Positions 50,188 to 61,800 of a DNA stretch of 64,000 nucleotides are shown here, piece by piece. Position numbers and translations under genes: made by a program. The stretch spans positions 1,178,001-1,242,000 of the forward strand of contig JAJQJQ010000042.1 of NCBI GenBank assembly GCA_028622995.1, in the 5' to 3' direction. The DNA is from Panagrolaimus kolymaensis (Eukaryota; Nematoda; Chromadorea; Rhabditida; Panagrolaimidae). Each line of letters opens with the position of its first letter. Within the stretch, counting starts at the first letter, position 1. The notes below the pieces were generated by a model. That model was not told the DNA's origin, did no database searches, and worked only from the letters and a program-made list of their open reading frames with translations.

Positions 50188-51003
50188 TTTATTGCATCTT
50201 TTAATACATCTCTCTCCTTTGATGATTTTGTTTTTAGAAAAAAACCCGTCAGTAAGCTTCGAGGTCCATCAAAATTTAAATTTAGTATTTTATAAAAAAT
50301 ATAAAGCGGTCGAAATTCTTGCATTTATTGCATCTTTTAATACATCTCTCTCCTTTGATGATTTTGTTTTTAGAAAAAAACCCGTCAGTAAGCTTCGAGG
50401 TCCATCAAAATTTAAATTTAGTATTTTATAAAAAATATAAAGCGGTCGAAATTCTTGCATTTATTGCATCTTTTAATACATCTCTCTCCTTTGATGATTT
50501 TGTTTTTAGAAAAAAACCCGTCAGTAAGCTTCGAGGTCCATCAAAATTTAAATTTAGTATTTTATAAAAAATATAAAGCGGTCGAAATTCTTGCATTTAT
50601 TGCATCTTTTAATACATCTCTCTCCTTTGATGATTTTGTTTTTAGAAAAAAACCCGTCAGTAAGCTTCGAGGTCCATCAAAATTTAAATTTAATATTTTA
50701 TAAAAAATAAAAAGCGGTCGAAATTCTTGCATTTATTGCATCACTAAATTCAAATCAGTCCATTGATGATTTTGTTTTTAGAAAAAAACCCGTCAGTAAG
50801 CTTCGAGGTCCATCAAAATTTAAATTTAGTATTTTATAAAAAATATAAAGCGGTCGAAATTCTTGCATTTATTGCATCTTTTAATACATCTCTCTCATTT
50901 GATGATTTTGTTTTTAGAAAAAAACCAGTCAGTAAGCTTCGAGGTCCATCAAAATTTAAATTTAATATTTTATAAAAAATAAAAAGCGGTCGAAATTCTT
51001 GCA
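50188..51003. repeat. Subfamily II patch with four consecutive B monomers
   Basis: B copies start at 50,188, 50,324, 50,460 and 50,596, then A at 50,732 and B at 50,868. The last B has two private changes, ctctcattt at the cassette edge and aaaaccagtc (C60 to A). It borders the all-A patch. Confidence 0.9.
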
Positions 51004-52635
51004 TTTATTGCATCACTAAATTCAAATCAGTCCATTGATGATTTTGTTTTTAGAAAAAAACCGGTCAGTAAGCTTCGAGGTCCATCAAAATTTAAATTTA
51101 ATATTTTATAAAAAATAAAAAGCGGTCGAAATTCTTTCATTTATTGCATCACTAAACTCAAATCAGTCCATTGATGATTTTGTTTTTAGAAAAAAACCGG
51201 TCAGTAAGCTTCGAGGTCCATCAAAATTTAAATTTAATATTTTATAAAAAATAAAAAGCGGTCGAAATTCTTGCATTTATTGCATCACTAAATTCAAATC
51301 AGTCCATTGATGATTTTGTTTTTAGAAAAAAACCGGTCAGTAAGCTTCGAGGTCCATCAAAATTTAAATTTAATATTTTATAAAAAATAAAAAGCGGTCG
51401 AAATTCTTTCATTTTTTGCATCACTAAACTCAAATCAGTCCATTGATGATTTTGTTTTTAGAAAAAAACCGGTCAGTAAGCTTCGAGGTCCATCAAAATT
51501 TAAATTTAATATTTTATAAAAAATAAAAAGCGGTCGAAATTCTTGCATTTATTGCATCACTAAATTCAAATCAGTCCATTGATGATTTTGTTTTTAGAAA
51601 AAAACCGGTCAGTAAGCTTCGAGGTCCATCAAAATTTAAATTTAATATTTTATAAAAAATAAAAAGCGGTCGAAATTCTTTCATTTATTGCATCACTAAA
51701 CTCAAATCAGTCCAATGATGATTTTGTTTTTAGAAAAAAACCCGTCAGTAAGCTTCGAGGTCCATCAAAATTTAAATTTAGTATTTTATAAAAAATATAA
51801 AGCGGTCGAAATTCTTGCATTTATTGCATCACTAAATTCAAATCAGTCCATTGATGATTTTGTTTTTAGAAAAAAACCGGTCAGTAAGCTTCGAGGTCCA
51901 TCAAAATTTAAATTTAATATTTTATAAAAAATAAAAAGCGGTCGAAATTCTTTCATTTATTGCATCACTAAACTCAAATCAGTCCATTGATGATTTTGTT
52001 TTTAGAAAAAAACCGGTCAGTAAGCTTCGAGGTCCATCAAAATTTAAATTTAATATTTTATAAAAAATAAAAAGCGGTCGAAATTCTTGCATTTATTGCA
52101 TCACTAAATTCAAATCTGTCCATTGATGATTTTGTTTTTAGAAAAAAACCGGTCAGTAAGCTTCGAGGTCCATCAAAATTTAAATTTAATATTTTATAAA
52201 AAATAAAAAGCGGTCGAAATTCTTGCATTTATTGCATCACTAAATTCAAATCAGTCCATTGATGATTTTGTTTTTAGAAAAAAACCGGTCAGTAAGCTTC
52301 GAGGTCCATCAAAATTTAAATTTAATATTTTATAAAAAATAAAAAGCGGTCGAAATTCTTGCATTTATTGCATCACTAAATTCAAATCAGTCCATTGATG
52401 ATTTTGTTTTTAGAAAAAAACCGGTCAGTAAGCTTCGAGGTCCATCAAAATTTAAATTTAATATTTTATAAAAAATAAAAAGCGGTCGAAATTCTTTCAT
52501 TTATTGCATCACTAAACTCAAATCAGTCCAATGATGATTTTGTTTTTAGAAAAAAACCCGTCAGTAAGCTTCGAGGTCCATCAAAATTTAAATTTAATAT
52601 TTTATAAAAAATAAAAAGCGGTCGAAATTCTTGCA
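51004..52635. repeat. All-A patch of 12 monomers, 272-bp A-A' dimers
   Basis: Twelve A copies in a row make the longest homotypic run in the window. Ten carry C60 to G (aaaccggtcag). A second tag, attctttcattt (G to T in cttgcat), marks alternate copies together with C18 (51,140, 51,412, 51,684, 51,956, and then 52,500), giving an A-A' dimer. Copies 51,684 and 52,500 share ccaatgatg and revert to CCCGTCAG; they lie 816 bp (six monomers) apart. Confidence 0.92.
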
Positions 52636-55600
52636 TTTATTGCATCTTTTAATACATCTCTCTCCTTTGATGATTTTGTTTTTAGAAAAAAACCCGTTAG
52701 TAAGCTTCGAGGTCCATCAAAATTTTAATTTAATATTTTATAAAAAATAAAAAGCGGTCGAAATTCTTGCATTTATTGCATCTTTTAATACATCTCTCTC
52801 CTTTGATGATTTTGTTTTTAGAAAAAAACCCGTTAGTAAGCTTCGAGGTCCATCAAAATTTTAATTTAATATTTTATAAAAAATAAAAAGCGGTCGAAAT
52901 TCTTGCATTTATTGCATCACTAAACTCAAATCAGTCCATTGATGATTTTGTTTTTAGAAAAAAAACCGTTAGTAAGCTTCGAGGTCCATCAAAATTTAAA
53001 TTTAATATTTTATAAAAAATAAAAAGCGGTCGAAATTCTTGCATTTATTGCATCTTTTAATACATCTCTCTCCTTTGATGATTTTGTTTTTAGAAAAAAA
53101 CCCGTTAGTAAGCTTCGAGGTCCATCAAAATTTAAATTTAATATTTTATAAAAAATAAAAAGCGGTCGAAATTCTTGCATTTATTGCATCTTTTAATACA
53201 TCTCTCTCCTTTGATGATTTTGTTTTTAGAAAAAAACCCGTTAGTAAGCTTCGAGGTCCATCAAAATTTAAATTTAATATTTTATAAAAAATAAAAAGCG
53301 GTCGAAATTCTTGCATTTATTGCATCTTTTAATACATCTCTCTCCTTTGATGATTTTGTTTTTAGAAAAAAACCCGTTAGTAAGCTTCGAGGTCCATCAA
53401 AATTTAAATTTAATATTTTATAAAAAATAAAAAGCGGTCGAAATTCTTGCATTTATTGCATCTTTTAATACATCTCTCTCCTTTGATGATTTTGTTTTTA
53501 GAAAAAAACCCGTTAGTAAGCTTCGAGGTCCATCAAAATTTAAATTTAATATTTTATAAAAAATAAAAAGCGGTCGAAATTCTTGCATTTATTGCATCAC
53601 TAAACTCAAATCAGTCCTTTGATGATTTTGTTTTTAGAAAAAAACCCGTCAGTAAGCTTCGAGGTCCATCAAAATTTAAATTTAATATTTTATAAAAAAT
53701 AAAAAGCGGTCGAAATTCTTGCATTTATTGCATCTTTTAATACATCTCTCTCCTTTGATGATTTTGTTTTTAGAAAAAAACCCGTTAGTAAGCTTCGAGG
53801 TCCATCAAAATTTAAATTTAATATTTTATAAAAAATAAAAAGCGGTCGAAATTCTTGCATTTATTGCATCTTTTAATACATATCTCTCCTTTGATGATTT
53901 TGTTTTTAGAAAAAAACCCGTTAGTAAGCTTCGAGGTCCATCAAAATTTAAATTTAATATTTTATAAAAAATAAAAAGCGGTCGAAATTCTTGCATTTAT
54001 TGCATCTTTTAATACATCTCTCTCCTTTGATGATTTTGTTTTTAGAAAAAAACCCGTTAGTAAGCTTCGAGGTCCATCAAAATTTAAATTTAATATTTTA
54101 TAAAAAATAAAAAGCGGTCGAAATTCTTGCATTTATTGCATCTTTTAATACATCTCTCTCCTTTGATGATTTTGTTTTTAGAAAAAAACCCGTTAGTAAG
54201 CTTCGAGGTCCATCAAAATTTAAATTTAATATTTTATAAAAAATAAAAAGCGGTAGAAATTCTTGCATTTATTGCATCTTTTAATACATCTCTCTCCTTT
54301 GATGATTTTGTTTTTAGAAAAAAACCCGTTAGTAAGCTTCGAGGTCCATCAAAATTTAAATTTAATATTTTATAAAAAATAAAAAGCGGTCGAAATTCTT
54401 GCATTTATTGCATCTTTTAATACATCTCTCTCCTTTGATGATTTTGTTTTTAGAAAAAAACCCGTTAGTAAGCTTCGAGGTCCATCAAAATTTAAATTTA
54501 ATATTTTATAAAAAATAAAAAGCGGTCGAAATTCTTGCATTTATTGCATCTTTTAATACATCTCTCTCCTTTGATGATTTTGTTTTTAGAAAAAAACCCG
54601 TTAGTAAGCTTCGAGGTCCATCAAAATTTAAATTTAATATTTTATAAAAAATAAAAAGCGGTCGAAATTCTTGCATTTATTGCATCACTAAACTCAAATC
54701 AGTCCTTTGATGATTTTGTTTTTAGAAAAAAACCCGTCAGTAAGCTTCGAGGTCCATCAAAATTTAAATTTAATATTTTATAAAAAATAAAAAGCGGTCG
54801 AAATTCTTGCATTTATTGCATCACTAAACTCAAATCAGTCCTTTGATGATTTTGTTTTTAGAAAAAAACCCGTCAGTAAGCTTCGAGGTCCATCAAAATT
54901 TAAATTTAATATTTTATAAAAAATAAAAAGCGGTCGAAATTCTTGCATTTATTGCATCACTAAACTCAAATCAGTCCTTTGATGATTTTGTTTTTAGAAA
55001 AAAACCCGTCAGTAAGCTTCGAGGTCCATCAAAATTTAAATTTAATATTTTATAAAAAATAAAAAGCGGTCGAAATTCTTGCATTTATTGCATCACTAAA
55101 CTCAAATCAGTCCTTTGATGATTTTGTTTTTAGAAAAAAACCCGTTAGTAAGCTTCGAGGTCCATCAAAATTTAAATTTAATATTTTATAAAAAATAAAA
55201 AGCGGTCGAAATTCTTGCATTTATTGCATCACTAAACTCAAATCAGTCCTTTGATGATTTTGTTTTTAGAAAAAAACCCGTCAGTAAGCTTCGAGGTCCA
55301 TCAAAATTTAAATTTAATATTTTATAAAAAATAAAAAGCGGTCGAAATTCTTGCATTTATTGCATCACTAAACTCAAATCAGTCCTTTGATGATTTTGTT
55401 TTTAGAAAAAAACCCGTCAGTAAGCTTCGAGGTCCATCAAAATTTAAATTTAATATTTTATAAAAAATAAAAAGCGGTCGAAATTCTTGCATTTATTGCA
55501 TCTTTTAATACATCTCTCTCCTTTGATGATTTTGTTTTTAGAAAAAACCCGTTAGTAAGCTTCGAGGTCCATCAAAATTTAAATTTAATATTTTATAAAA

Positions 55601-56714
55601 AATAAAAAGCGGTCGAAATTCTTGCATTTATTGCATCTTTTAATACATCTCTCTCCTTTGATGATTTTGTTTTTAGAAAAAAACCCGTTAGTAAGCTTCG
55701 AGGTCCATCAAAATTTAAATTTAATATTTTATAAAAAATAAAAAGCGGTCGAAATTCTTGCATTTATTGCATCTTTTAATACATCTCTCTCCTTTGATGA
55801 TTTTGTTTTTAGAAAAAAACCCGTTAGTAAGCTTCGAGGTCCATCAAAATTTAAATTTAATATTTTATAAAAAATAAAAAGCGGTCGAAATTCTTGCATT
55901 TATTGCATCACTAAACTCAAATCAGCCCATTGATGATTTTGTTTTTAGAAAAAAACCCGTTAGTAAGCTTCGAGGTCCATCAAAATTTAAATTTAATATT
56001 TTATAAAAAATAAAAAGCGGTCGAAATTCTTGCATTTATTGCATCTTTTAATACATCTCTCTCCTTTGATGATTTTGTTTTTAGAAAAAAACCCGATAGT
56101 AAGCTTCGAGGTCCATCAAAATTTAAATTTAATATTTTATAAAAAATAAAAAGCGGTCGAAATTCTTGCATTTATTGCATCTTTTAATACATCTCTCTCC
56201 TTTGATGATTTTGTTTTTAGAAAAAAACCCGTTAGTAAGCTTCGAGGTCCATCAAAATTTAAATTTAATATTTTATAAAAAATAAAAAGCGGTCGAAATT
56301 CTTGCATTTATTGCATCTTTTAATACATCTCTCTCCTTTGATGATTTTGTTTTTAGAAAAAAACCCGTTAGTAAGCTTCGAGGTCCATCAAAATTTAAAT
56401 TTAATATTTTATAAAAAATAAAAAGCGGTCGAAATTCTTGCATTTATTGCATCTTTTAATACATCTCTCTCCTTTGATGATTTTGTTTTTAGAAAAAAAC
56501 CCGTTAGTAAGCTTCGAGGTCCATCAAAATTTAAATTTAATATTTTATAAAAAATAAAAAGCGGTCGAAATTCTTGCATTTATTGCATCTTTTAATACAT
56601 CTCTCTCCTTTGATGATTTTGTTTTTAGAAAAAAACCCGTTAGTAAGCTTCGAGGTCCATCAAAATTTAAATTTAATATTTTATAAAAAATAAAAAGCGG
56701 TAGAAATTCTTGCA
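52636..56714. repeat. Subfamily III, first patch, with long B and A runs
   Basis: B copies have ctctctcc with T63; most A copies have C18, G27, T31 (cagtcctttg) and C63. There are runs of four B (53,044-53,587), seven B (53,724-54,675) and six A (54,676-55,491). The B at 55,492 is 135 bp (six A). The first GGTAGAAATT tail (C124 to A) is near 54,252. The A at 55,899 has cagcccattg, and the B at 56,035 has cccgatag. The two opening B copies (52,636 and 52,772) still have T91. Confidence 0.9.
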
Positions 56715-58074
56715 TTTATTGCATCTTTTAATACATCTCTCTCCTTTGATGATTTTGTTTTTAGAAAAAAACCCGTTAGTAAGCTTCGAGGTCCATCAAA
56801 ATTTTAATTTAATATTTTATAAAAAATAAAAAGCGGTCGAAATTCTTGCATTTATTGCATCACTAAACTCAAATCAGTCCATTGATGATTTTGTTTTTAG
56901 AAAAAAACCCGTTAGTAAGCTTCGAGGTCCATCAAAATTTAAATTTAATATTTTATAAAAAATAAAAAGCGGTAGAAATTCTTGCATTTATTGCATCTTT
57001 TAATACATCTCTCTCCTTTGATGATTTTGTTTTTAGAAAAAAACCCGTTAGTAAGCTTCGAGGTCCATCAAAATTTTAATTTAATATTTTATAAAAAATA
57101 AAAAGCGGTCGAAATTCTTGCATTTATTGCATCACTAAACTCAAATCAGTCCATTGATGATTTTGTTTTTAGAAAAAAACCCGTTAGTAAGCTTCGAGGT
57201 CCATCAAAATTTAAATTTAATATTTTATAAAAAATAAAAAGCGGTAGAAATTCTTGCATTTATTGCATCTTTTAATACATCTCTCTCCTTTGATGATTTT
57301 GTTTTTAGAAAAAAACCCGTTAGTAAGCTTCGAGGTCCATCAAAATTTTAATTTAATATTTTATAAAAAATAAAAAGCGGTCGAAATTCTTGCATTTATT
57401 GCATCACTAAACTCAAATCAGTCCATTGATGATTTTGTTTTTAGAAAAAAACCCGTTAGTAAGCTTCGAGGTCCATCAAAATTTAAATTTAATATTTTAT
57501 AAAAAATAAAAAGCGGTAGAAATTCTTGCATTTATTGCATCTTTTAATACATCTCTCTCCTTTGATGATTTTGTTTTTAGAAAAAAACCCGTTAGTAAGC
57601 TTCGAGGTCCATCAAAATTTTAATTTAATATTTTATAAAAAATAAAAAGCGGTCGAAATTCTTGCATTTATTGCATCACTAAACTCAAATCAGTCCATTG
57701 ATGATTTTGTTTTTAGAAAAAAACCCGTTAGTAAGCTTCGAGGTCCATCAAAATTTAAATTTAATATTTTATAAAAAATAAAAAGCGGTAGAAATTCTTG
57801 CATTTATTGCATCTTTTAATACATCTCTCTCCTTTGATGATTTTGTTTTTAGAAAAAAACCCGTTAGTAAGCTTCGAGGTCCATCAAAATTTTAATTTAA
57901 TATTTTATAAAAAATAAAAAGCGGTCGAAATTCTTGCATTTATTGCATCACTAAACTCAAATCAGTCCATTGATGATTTTGTTTTTAGAAAAAAACCCGT
58001 TAGTAAGCTTCGAGGTCCATCAAAATTTAAATTTAATATTTTATAAAAAATAAAAAGCGGTAGAAATTCTTGCA
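56715..58074. repeat. Regular 272-bp B-A dimer patch with GGTAG junctions, five units
   Basis: Dimers start at 56,715, 56,987, 57,259, 57,531 and 57,803. In each, B has T91 and ends GGTCG, while A has A91, C18, G27, A31 and ends GGTAG (C124 to A). The units look essentially identical by eye, which indicates recent amplification. GGTAG always lies just before a B monomer. Confidence 0.94.
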
Positions 58075-58890
58075 TTTATTGCATCTTTTAATACATCTCT
58101 CTCCTTTGATGATTTTGTTTTTAGAAAAAAACCCGTTAGTAAGCTTCGAGGTCCATCAAAATTTAAATTTAATATTTTATAAAAAATAAAAAGCGGTAGA
58201 AATTCTTGCATTTATTGCATCTTTTAATACATCTCTCTCCTTTGATGATTTTGTTTTTAGAAAAAAACCCGTTAGTAAGCTTCGAGGTCCATCAAAATTT
58301 TAATTTAATATTTTATAAAAAATAAAAAGCGGTCGAAATTCTTGCATTTATTGCATCACTAAACTCAAATCAGTCCATTGATGATTTTGTTTTTAGAAAA
58401 AAACCCGTTAGTAAGCTTCGAGGTCCATCAAAATTTAAATTTAATATTTTATAAAAAATAAAAAGCGGTAGAAATTCTTGCATTTATTGCATCTTTTAAT
58501 ACATCTCTCTCCTTTGATGATTTTGTTTTTAGAAAAAAACCCGTTAGTAAGCTTCGAGGTCCATCAAAATTTAAATTTAATATTTTATAAAAAATAAAAA
58601 GCGGTAGAAATTCTTGCATTTATTGCATCTTTTAATACATCTCTCTCCTTTGATGATTTTGTTTTTAGAAAAAAACCCGTTAGTAAGCTTCGAGGTCCAT
58701 CAAAATTTTAATTTAATATTTTATAAAAAATAAAAAGCGGTCGAAATTCTTGCATTTATTGCATCACTAAACTCAAATCAGTCCATTGATGATTTTGTTT
58801 TTAGAAAAAAACCCGTTAGTAAGCTTCGAGGTCCATCAAAATTTAAATTTAATATTTTATAAAAAATAAAAAGCGGTCGAAATTCTTGCA
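58075..58890. repeat. 408-bp B-B-A trimer, two copies
   Basis: The order is B(A91, GGTAG), B(T91, GGTCG), A at 58,075-58,482 and again at 58,483-58,890. The second A ends GGTCG, closing the GGTAG patch. The trimer probably arose from the neighbouring dimer by insertion of one B. Confidence 0.92.
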
Positions 58891-61800
58891 TTTATTGCAT
58901 CTTTTAATACATCTCTCTCCTTTGATGATTTTGTTTTTAGAAAAAAACCCGTTAGTAAGCTTCGAGGTCCATCAAAATTTAAATTTAATATTTTATAAAA
59001 AATAAAAAGCGGTCGAAATTCTTGCATTTATTGCATCTTTTAATACATCTCTCTCCTTTGATGATTTTGTTTTTAGAAAAAAACCCGTTAGTAAGCTTCG
59101 AGGTCCATCAAAATTTAAATTTAATATTTTATAAAAAATAAAAAGCGGTCAAAATTCTTGCATTTATTGCATCTTTTAATACATCTCTCTCCTTTGATGA
59201 TTTTGTTTTTAGAAAAAAACCCGTTAGTAAGCTTCGAGGTCCATCAAAATTTAAATTTAATATTTTATAAAAAATAAAAAGCGGTCGAAATTCTTGCATT
59301 TATTGCATCACTAAACTCAAATCAGTCCTTTGATGATTTTGTTTTTAGAAAAAAACCCGTTAGTAAGCTTCGAGGTCCATCAAAATTTAAATTTAATATT
59401 TTATAAAAAATAAAAAGCGGTCGAAATTCTTGCATTTATTGCATCACTAAACTCAAATCAGTCCTTTGATGATTTTGTTTTTAGAAAAAAACCCGTCAGT
59501 AAGCTTCGAGGTCCATCAAAATTTAAATTTAATATTTTATAAAAAATAAAAAGCGGTCGAAATTCTTGCATTTATTGCATCACTAAACTCAAATCAGTCC
59601 TTTGATGATTTTGTTTTTAGAAAAAAACCCGTCAGTAAGCTTCGAGGTCCATCAAAATTTAAATTTAATATTTTATAAAAAATAAAAAGCGGTCGAAATT
59701 CTTGCATTTATTGCATCACTAAACTCAAATCACTCCTTTGATGATTTTGTTTTTAGAAAAAAACCCGTCAGTAAGCTTCGAGGTCCATCAAAATTTAAAT
59801 TTAATATTTTATAAAAAATAAAAAGCGGTCGAAATTCTTGCATTTATTGCATCTTTTAATACATCTCTCTCCTTTGATGATTTTGTTTTTAGAAAAAAAC
59901 CCGTTAGTAAGCTTCGAGGTCCATCAAAATTTAAATTTAATATTTTATAAAAAATAAAAAGCGGTCGAAATTCTTGCATTTATTGCATCACTAAACTCAA
60001 ATCAGTCCTTTGATGATTTTGTTTTTAGAAAAAAACCCGTCAGTAAGCTTCGAGGTCCATCAAAATTTAAATTTAATATTTTATAAAAAATAAAAAGCGG
60101 TCGAAATTCTTGCATTTATTGCATCTTTTAATACATCTCTCTCCTTTGATGATTTTGTTTTTAGAAAAAAACCCGTTAGTAAGCTTCGAGGTCCATCAAA
60201 ATTTAAATTTAATACTTTATAAAAAATAAAAAGCGGTCGAAATTCTTGCATTTATTGCATCACTAAACTCAAATCAGTCCTTTGATGATTTTGTTTTTAG
60301 AAAAAAACCCGTCAGTAAGCTTCGAGGTCCATCAAAATTTAAATTTAATATTTTATAAAAAATAAAAAGCGGTCGAAATTCTTGCATTTATTGCATCACT
60401 AAACTCAAATCAGTCCTTTGATGATTTTGTTTTTAGAAAAAAACCCGTCAGTAAGCTTCGAGGTCCATCAAAATTTAAATTTATTATTTTATAAAAAATA
60501 AAAAGCGGTCGAAATTCTTGCATTTATTGCATCACTAAACTCAAATCAGTCCTTTGATGATTTTGTTTTTAGAAAAAAACCCGTCAGTAAGCTTCGAGGT
60601 CCATCAAAATTTAAATTTAATATTTTATAAAAAATAAAAAGCGGTCGAAATTCTTGCATTTATTGCATCACTAAACTCAAATCAGTCCTTTGATGATTTT
60701 GTTTTTAGAAAAAAACCCGTCAGTAAGCTTCGAGGTCCATCAAAATTTAAATTTAATATTTTATAAAAAATAAAAAGCGGTCGAAATTCTTGCATTTATT
60801 GCATCACTAAACTCAAATCAGTCCTTTGATGATTTTGTTTTTAGAAAAAAACCCGTCAGTAAGCTTCGAGGTCCATCAAAATTTAAATTTAATATTTTAT
60901 AAAAAATAAAAAGCGGTCGAAATTCTTGCATTTATTGCATCACTAAACTCAAATCAGTCCTTTGATGATTTTGTTTTTAGAAAAAAACCCGTCAGTAAGC
61001 TTCGAGGTCCATCAAAATTTAAATTTAATATTTTATAAAAAATAAAAAGCGGTCGAAATTCTTGCATTTATTGCATCACTAAACTCAAATCAGTCCTTTG
61101 ATGATTTTGTTTTTAGAAAAAAACCCGTTAGTAAGCTTCGAGGTCCATCAAAATTTAAATTTAATATTTTATAAAAAATAAAAAGCGGTCGAAATTCTTG
61201 CATTTATTGCATCACTAAACTCAAATCAGTCCTTTGATGATTTTGTTTTTAGAAAAAAACCCGTCAGTAAGCTTCGAGGTCCATCAAAATTTAAATTTAA
61301 TATTTTATAAAAAATAAAAAGCGGTCGAAATTCTTGCATTTATTGCATCACTAAACTCAAATCAGTCCTTTGATGATTTTGTTTTTAGAAAAAAACCCGT
61401 CAGTAAGCTTCGAGGTCCATCAAAATTTAAATTTAATATTTTATAAAAAATAAAAAGCGGTCGAAATTCTTGCATTTATTGCATCACTAAACTCAAATCA
61501 GTCCTTTGATGATTTTGTTTTTAGAAAAAAACCCGTCAGTAAGCTTCGAGGTCCATCAAAATTTAAATTTAATATTTTATAAAAAATAAAAAGCGGTCGA
61601 AATTCTTGCATTTATTGCATCTTTTAATACATCTCTCTCCTTTGATGATTTTGTTTTTAGAAAAAAACCCGTTAGTAAGCTTCGAGGTCCATCAAAATTT
61701 AAATTTAATATTTTATAAAAAATAAAAAGCGGTCGAAATTCTTGCATTTATTGCATCTTTTAATACATCTCTCTCCTTTGATGATTTTGTTTTTAGAAAA

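Noticed and set aside
132..51927. About 150 overlapping open reading frames of 65-97 codons, all on the + strand, with near-identical predicted peptides (for example containing LEKNPLVSFEV).
   Set aside because: They are the satellite read through by chance. Many start at TTG, the 136-bp period shifts frame by one base per monomer so they span parts of two or three copies, and they appear or vanish with single changes such as TAA/CAA at position 113. No ribosome binding site, codon bias, domain or unique neighbour supports a gene.
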